Source: Thalassotalea profundi
GTDB lineage: Bacteria > Pseudomonadota > Gammaproteobacteria > Enterobacterales > Alteromonadaceae
Direction: 5' to 3'
Assembly (NCBI RefSeq): GCF_014653195.1
Contig: NZ_BNAH01000008.1
Coordinates: forward strand, 1-64,000
DNA: 64,000 bases
Part shown: positions 62,055 through 64,000 of the stretch, piece by piece
Numbering within the stretch: the stretch's first letter is position 1
How the letters are laid out: each line of letters begins with the position of its first letter
Translations under genes and position numbers: made by a program
The notes under the pieces: model-generated
Seen by the model: the letters and a program-made list of their open reading frames with translations, nothing else
Told to the model about the DNA's origin: nothing
The model's database searches: none

Positions 62055-62999
62055 ATGAAACTATTCGATAAGCCCCAAGTACTCTATTTTTTGTCTGAAT
62101 GTAAAAAGTATTTAGGGATTGAAGCGAATAGTACCTCTAAAACAGAGAAAATAATTTCTGGCATCGGCGCTTTGATCGGTATATTACTCTGTCAAATTGT
62201 GACACTACAATATTTTAATACAGGCGAATCCTTGCTACTTATTGCTTCTATGGGAGCTACTGCCACCCTTATTTATGCGTTACCTCATGGCGCATTGTCA
62301 CAACCCTGGAGTGTTTTGGGCGGGCATTTTGTCTCGGCTATTATCGGTATTTTAAGTTACCAATATATTTCAGAAACTCTGTTGGCGAGTTCAGTGGCTG
62401 TTGGTGGGGCTGTGCTTGTCATGTATTTTTTAAGGTGTTTACATCCTCCAGGTGGTGCAACTGCATTATTTTGTACTCAAGGTGGTGAAACAGTACATGA
62501 ATTAGGTTTTAACTTTCTAATCGAACCGCTGTTACAAAATGTTGTTATATTGATTGGTGTTGCTATTTTATTTAATGGCCTATTTTCTTGGCGTCGTTAT
62601 CCTGCTCATTTAAATTTTCGGCATATTAAAAACCAATCATTAAGTTATTTGAGCCATGAAGATTTTAGTGCTGCGTTATTGCAATTAGATTCATTTGTTG
62701 ATGTAAGTACCGAGGAGTTAGCGGTTATTTTTGACCGGGCGATGGCGCATGCAGATTCTAATAAACCACAAAGAAAACTACTGTTAAAAACAGGAAGTTT
62801 CTACAGTAATGGTTCGTTAGGTGAAGGTTGGAATATTAAACAAATTACAAATATAGAAAACTCAAAAATAACTTATAAAGTTATGCTTGGTAATAATAAC
62901 GGTTTAATTGAAGAATGTGGTCAACGAGCTTTTCGTCAATGGGCAAAGTTTGAAGTTGAATATGTACAAGGGAGCTGGATAAAAAGAACTGAGAACTAA
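62055..62999 (+). CDS. HPP-family membrane protein
   Basis: A 314-aa inner-membrane protein. Four to five helices in the first 190 residues contain the family motif LRCLHPPGGATAL (about 130-142). The C-terminal roughly 120 residues form a separate cytosolic domain, not a CBS pair. HPP proteins of plants and cyanobacteria move nitrite; bacterial members are mostly unstudied. With a divergent LysR regulator next door, inducible transport of nitrite or another small anion is a reasonable guess. No nitrite reductase is nearby. Confidence 0.82.
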   Translation: MKLFDKPQVLYFLSECKKYLGIEANSTSKTEKIISGIGALIGILLCQIVTLQYFNTGESLLLIASMGATATLIYALPHGALSQPWSVLGGHFVSAIIGILSYQYISETLLASSVAVGGAVLVMYFLRCLHPPGGATALFCTQGGETVHELGFNFLIEPLLQNVVILIGVAILFNGLFSWRRYPAHLNFRHIKNQSLSYLSHEDFSAALLQLDSFVDVSTEELAVIFDRAMAHADSNKPQRKLLLKTGSFYSNGSLGEGWNIKQITNIENSKITYKVMLGNNNGLIEECGQRAFRQWAKFEVEYVQGSWIKRTEN

Positions 63000-63083
63000 A
63001 TAACCTGTTTAGCTTGTGTAAGTTTAAAATTTTAATAAAATACGTTATGTACCTCCCTTTTCTTACTGTTTCGTAGCATATAA

Positions 63084-63296
63084 ATGAATAATATTTTTTG
63101 GAACCAACTATTGTCATTATCAGACAATTTAAAAGCATCGACTAACGCTAAAGCAGACAATATTCAGTCTTTAATTTCGCAGCTAGAGTCTATTTGTATT
63201 TCTCATGAAGGGGAGTTTGAACCTGCAGATGAATTTGAAGAGTATGTCACTTTAACATTATGTCGCTCTATTGCTCAAAATTTAAAAAATCAATAA
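63084..63296 (+). CDS. Small acidic protein of unknown function (70 aa)
   Basis: A 70-aa acidic, helical protein (MNNIFWNQLLSLSDNLKAS, then SLISQLESICISHEGEFEPADEFEEYV). No signal peptide or membrane helix. No clear Shine-Dalgarno. Not recognised. Codon use agrees with its neighbours, and the C-terminal TLTLCRSIAQNL looks like a natural helix, so it is probably real. It lies 84 bases after the HPP gene and before the GMC oxidoreductase. Confidence 0.55.
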   Translation: MNNIFWNQLLSLSDNLKASTNAKADNIQSLISQLESICISHEGEFEPADEFEEYVTLTLCRSIAQNLKNQ

Positions 63297-63373
63297 CGTT
63301 GTATTTTAGTTGGTCTTAAAGCGTTTATTTGTTACACATATACTAGTGTGATAATGGATAAGTTGAAAAATAA

Positions 63374-64000
63374 ATGTTTGACTACATTGTTGTGGGCGCA
63401 GGCTCTGCAGGTTGTGTACTAGCTGCACGCTTAAGTGAAGATCCAACGGTTTCCGTTTGTTTATTAGAGGCTGGCGGTTCAGATGCTAGTGTTCTGGTGC
63501 AAGCTCCTATGGGAGTTGCTGCCATGATGCCAACAAAAATTAACAACTGGGCTTTTGAAACTATTCCTCAAGTAGGCTTAAATGGCCGCAAAGGTTATCA
63601 ACCCAGAGGAAAAACTCTCGGTGGAAGCTCTTCTACTAATGCAATGTTATATGTACGCTGTAATCCATGGGATTATGATCATTGGGCTGAACTAGGTAAT
63701 ACAGGGTGGAGCTATTACGAGGTTTTACCTTATTTTATTAAGTCCGAAGGTAATGAGTTTTTTAATGATGAATATCATGGCACAGATGGTCCTCTTGGTG
63801 TTTCGAATCCGACGGATTCTAGTGCGGTAAATGACTTGTTTTTGGCGTCTTGCCAACAGCAAGCTATAAAGCGTAATGATGATTATAATGGCGCTGAACA
63901 AGCAGGATGTTTTATGTATCAACGCACTATTAAAAATGGTGAACGTTGTAGTGCCGCTAAAGCATTCTTAACTCCTAATTTATCACGTAAAAATCTTACT
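63374..64000 (+). CDS. GMC-family FAD oxidoreductase, cut by the window edge (5' part)
   Basis: 209 codons of an open frame that continues beyond 64000. Typical glucose-methanol-choline oxidoreductase: N-terminal FAD-binding GxGxxG (YIVVGAGSAGCVLAARLSE), ELLEAGG-type stretch (CLLEAGGSD), then GKTLGGSSSTNAMLYVR (the GMC signature 1), WDYDHWAELGNTGWSYYEVLPYF and the GTDGPLGVS motif. Related to choline dehydrogenase BetA and alcohol dehydrogenase AlkJ. Which substrate it oxidises cannot be told from this half. Confidence 0.93.
   Translation, partial: MFDYIVVGAGSAGCVLAARLSEDPTVSVCLLEAGGSDASVLVQAPMGVAAMMPTKINNWAFETIPQVGLNGRKGYQPRGKTLGGSSSTNAMLYVRCNPWDYDHWAELGNTGWSYYEVLPYFIKSEGNEFFNDEYHGTDGPLGVSNPTDSSAVNDLFLASCQQQAIKRNDDYNGAEQAGCFMYQRTIKNGERCSAAKAFLTPNLSRKNLT

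Noticed and set aside
1..64000. tRNA, rRNA, CRISPR arrays, insertion sequences and prophage genes
   Set aside because: Reading both strands gave no tRNA-like cloverleaf, regular repeat-spacer array, transposase or phage structural motif.

Overview
The window reads as chromosome of an AT-rich marine gammaproteobacterium of the Alteromonadales, most like Colwellia/Thalassotalea (Colwelliaceae). That placement is inference from protein content: GlrK/GlrR, AcnB, YacL, UbiTUV, large TonB-dependent receptors, PEP-CTERM sorting and abundant c-di-GMP proteins. No rRNA, tRNA, CRISPR array, insertion sequence or integrase gene was seen.

Layout. 1-1.3 kb: end of an integron-type cassette array, with two attC-like sites, one intact cassette gene of unknown function and one decayed cassette gene. 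1.7-6.7 kb: glrK-qseG-glrR two-component operon (minus strand) and, divergently, two tandem secreted EF-hand proteins. The space between holds a sigma-54 promoter and two TGTC-N10-GACA-type GlrR sites, which suggests the EF-hand genes are a local GlrR target. 6.9-12.2 kb: M1 aminopeptidase lipoprotein, then a BlaI-type repressor and M56 peptidase pair behind a perfect 21-bp inverted repeat operator. 12.2-17.8 kb: chemoreceptor, NhaC-family antiporter, FliB-like methylase and small unknowns. 18.0-26.3 kb: adenosylcobalamin riboswitch followed by a tightly overlapping nine-gene B12 uptake and salvage operon (btuD, btuC, cobT, cobS, cobU, cobC, cobQ, btuR, btuF). 26.4-30.9 kb: diguanylate cyclase, small lipoprotein, aconitase B. 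30.9-38 kb: an anaerobic-metabolism block with ubiT/ubiU/ubiV (oxygen-independent ubiquinone synthesis), moeB, mobA, moeA (molybdenum cofactor) and a porin preceded by an FNR/DNR-type box.

38-48.8 kb: mixed accessory genes, including a TonB-like orphan, YacL, HDOD and BNR-repeat proteins, a PEP-CTERM zincin, an unknown membrane protein divergent from a Met-rich OprC-like TonB receptor, and a Cys-rich secreted-protein pseudogene. 48.8-53.1 kb: a compact operon of cupredoxin-like protein, GGDEF/EAL phosphodiesterase, DUF3034 outer-membrane protein and truncated-haemoglobin lipoprotein. It looks like an envelope redox or gas sensing module coupled to c-di-GMP turnover and is the best candidate for an undescribed system. 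53.2-64 kb: small membrane protein, large carbohydrate-type TonB receptor with GntR-like palindromes upstream, secreted alpha/beta hydrolase, an LpxH-like phosphatase plus OlsF-like bifunctional acyltransferase pair (lipid remodelling), a LysR regulator divergent from a small membrane protein and an HPP-family transporter, and a GMC oxidoreductase cut by the right edge.

Protein starts were adjusted from ribosome-binding sites and family alignments recalled from memory. No database search was run.
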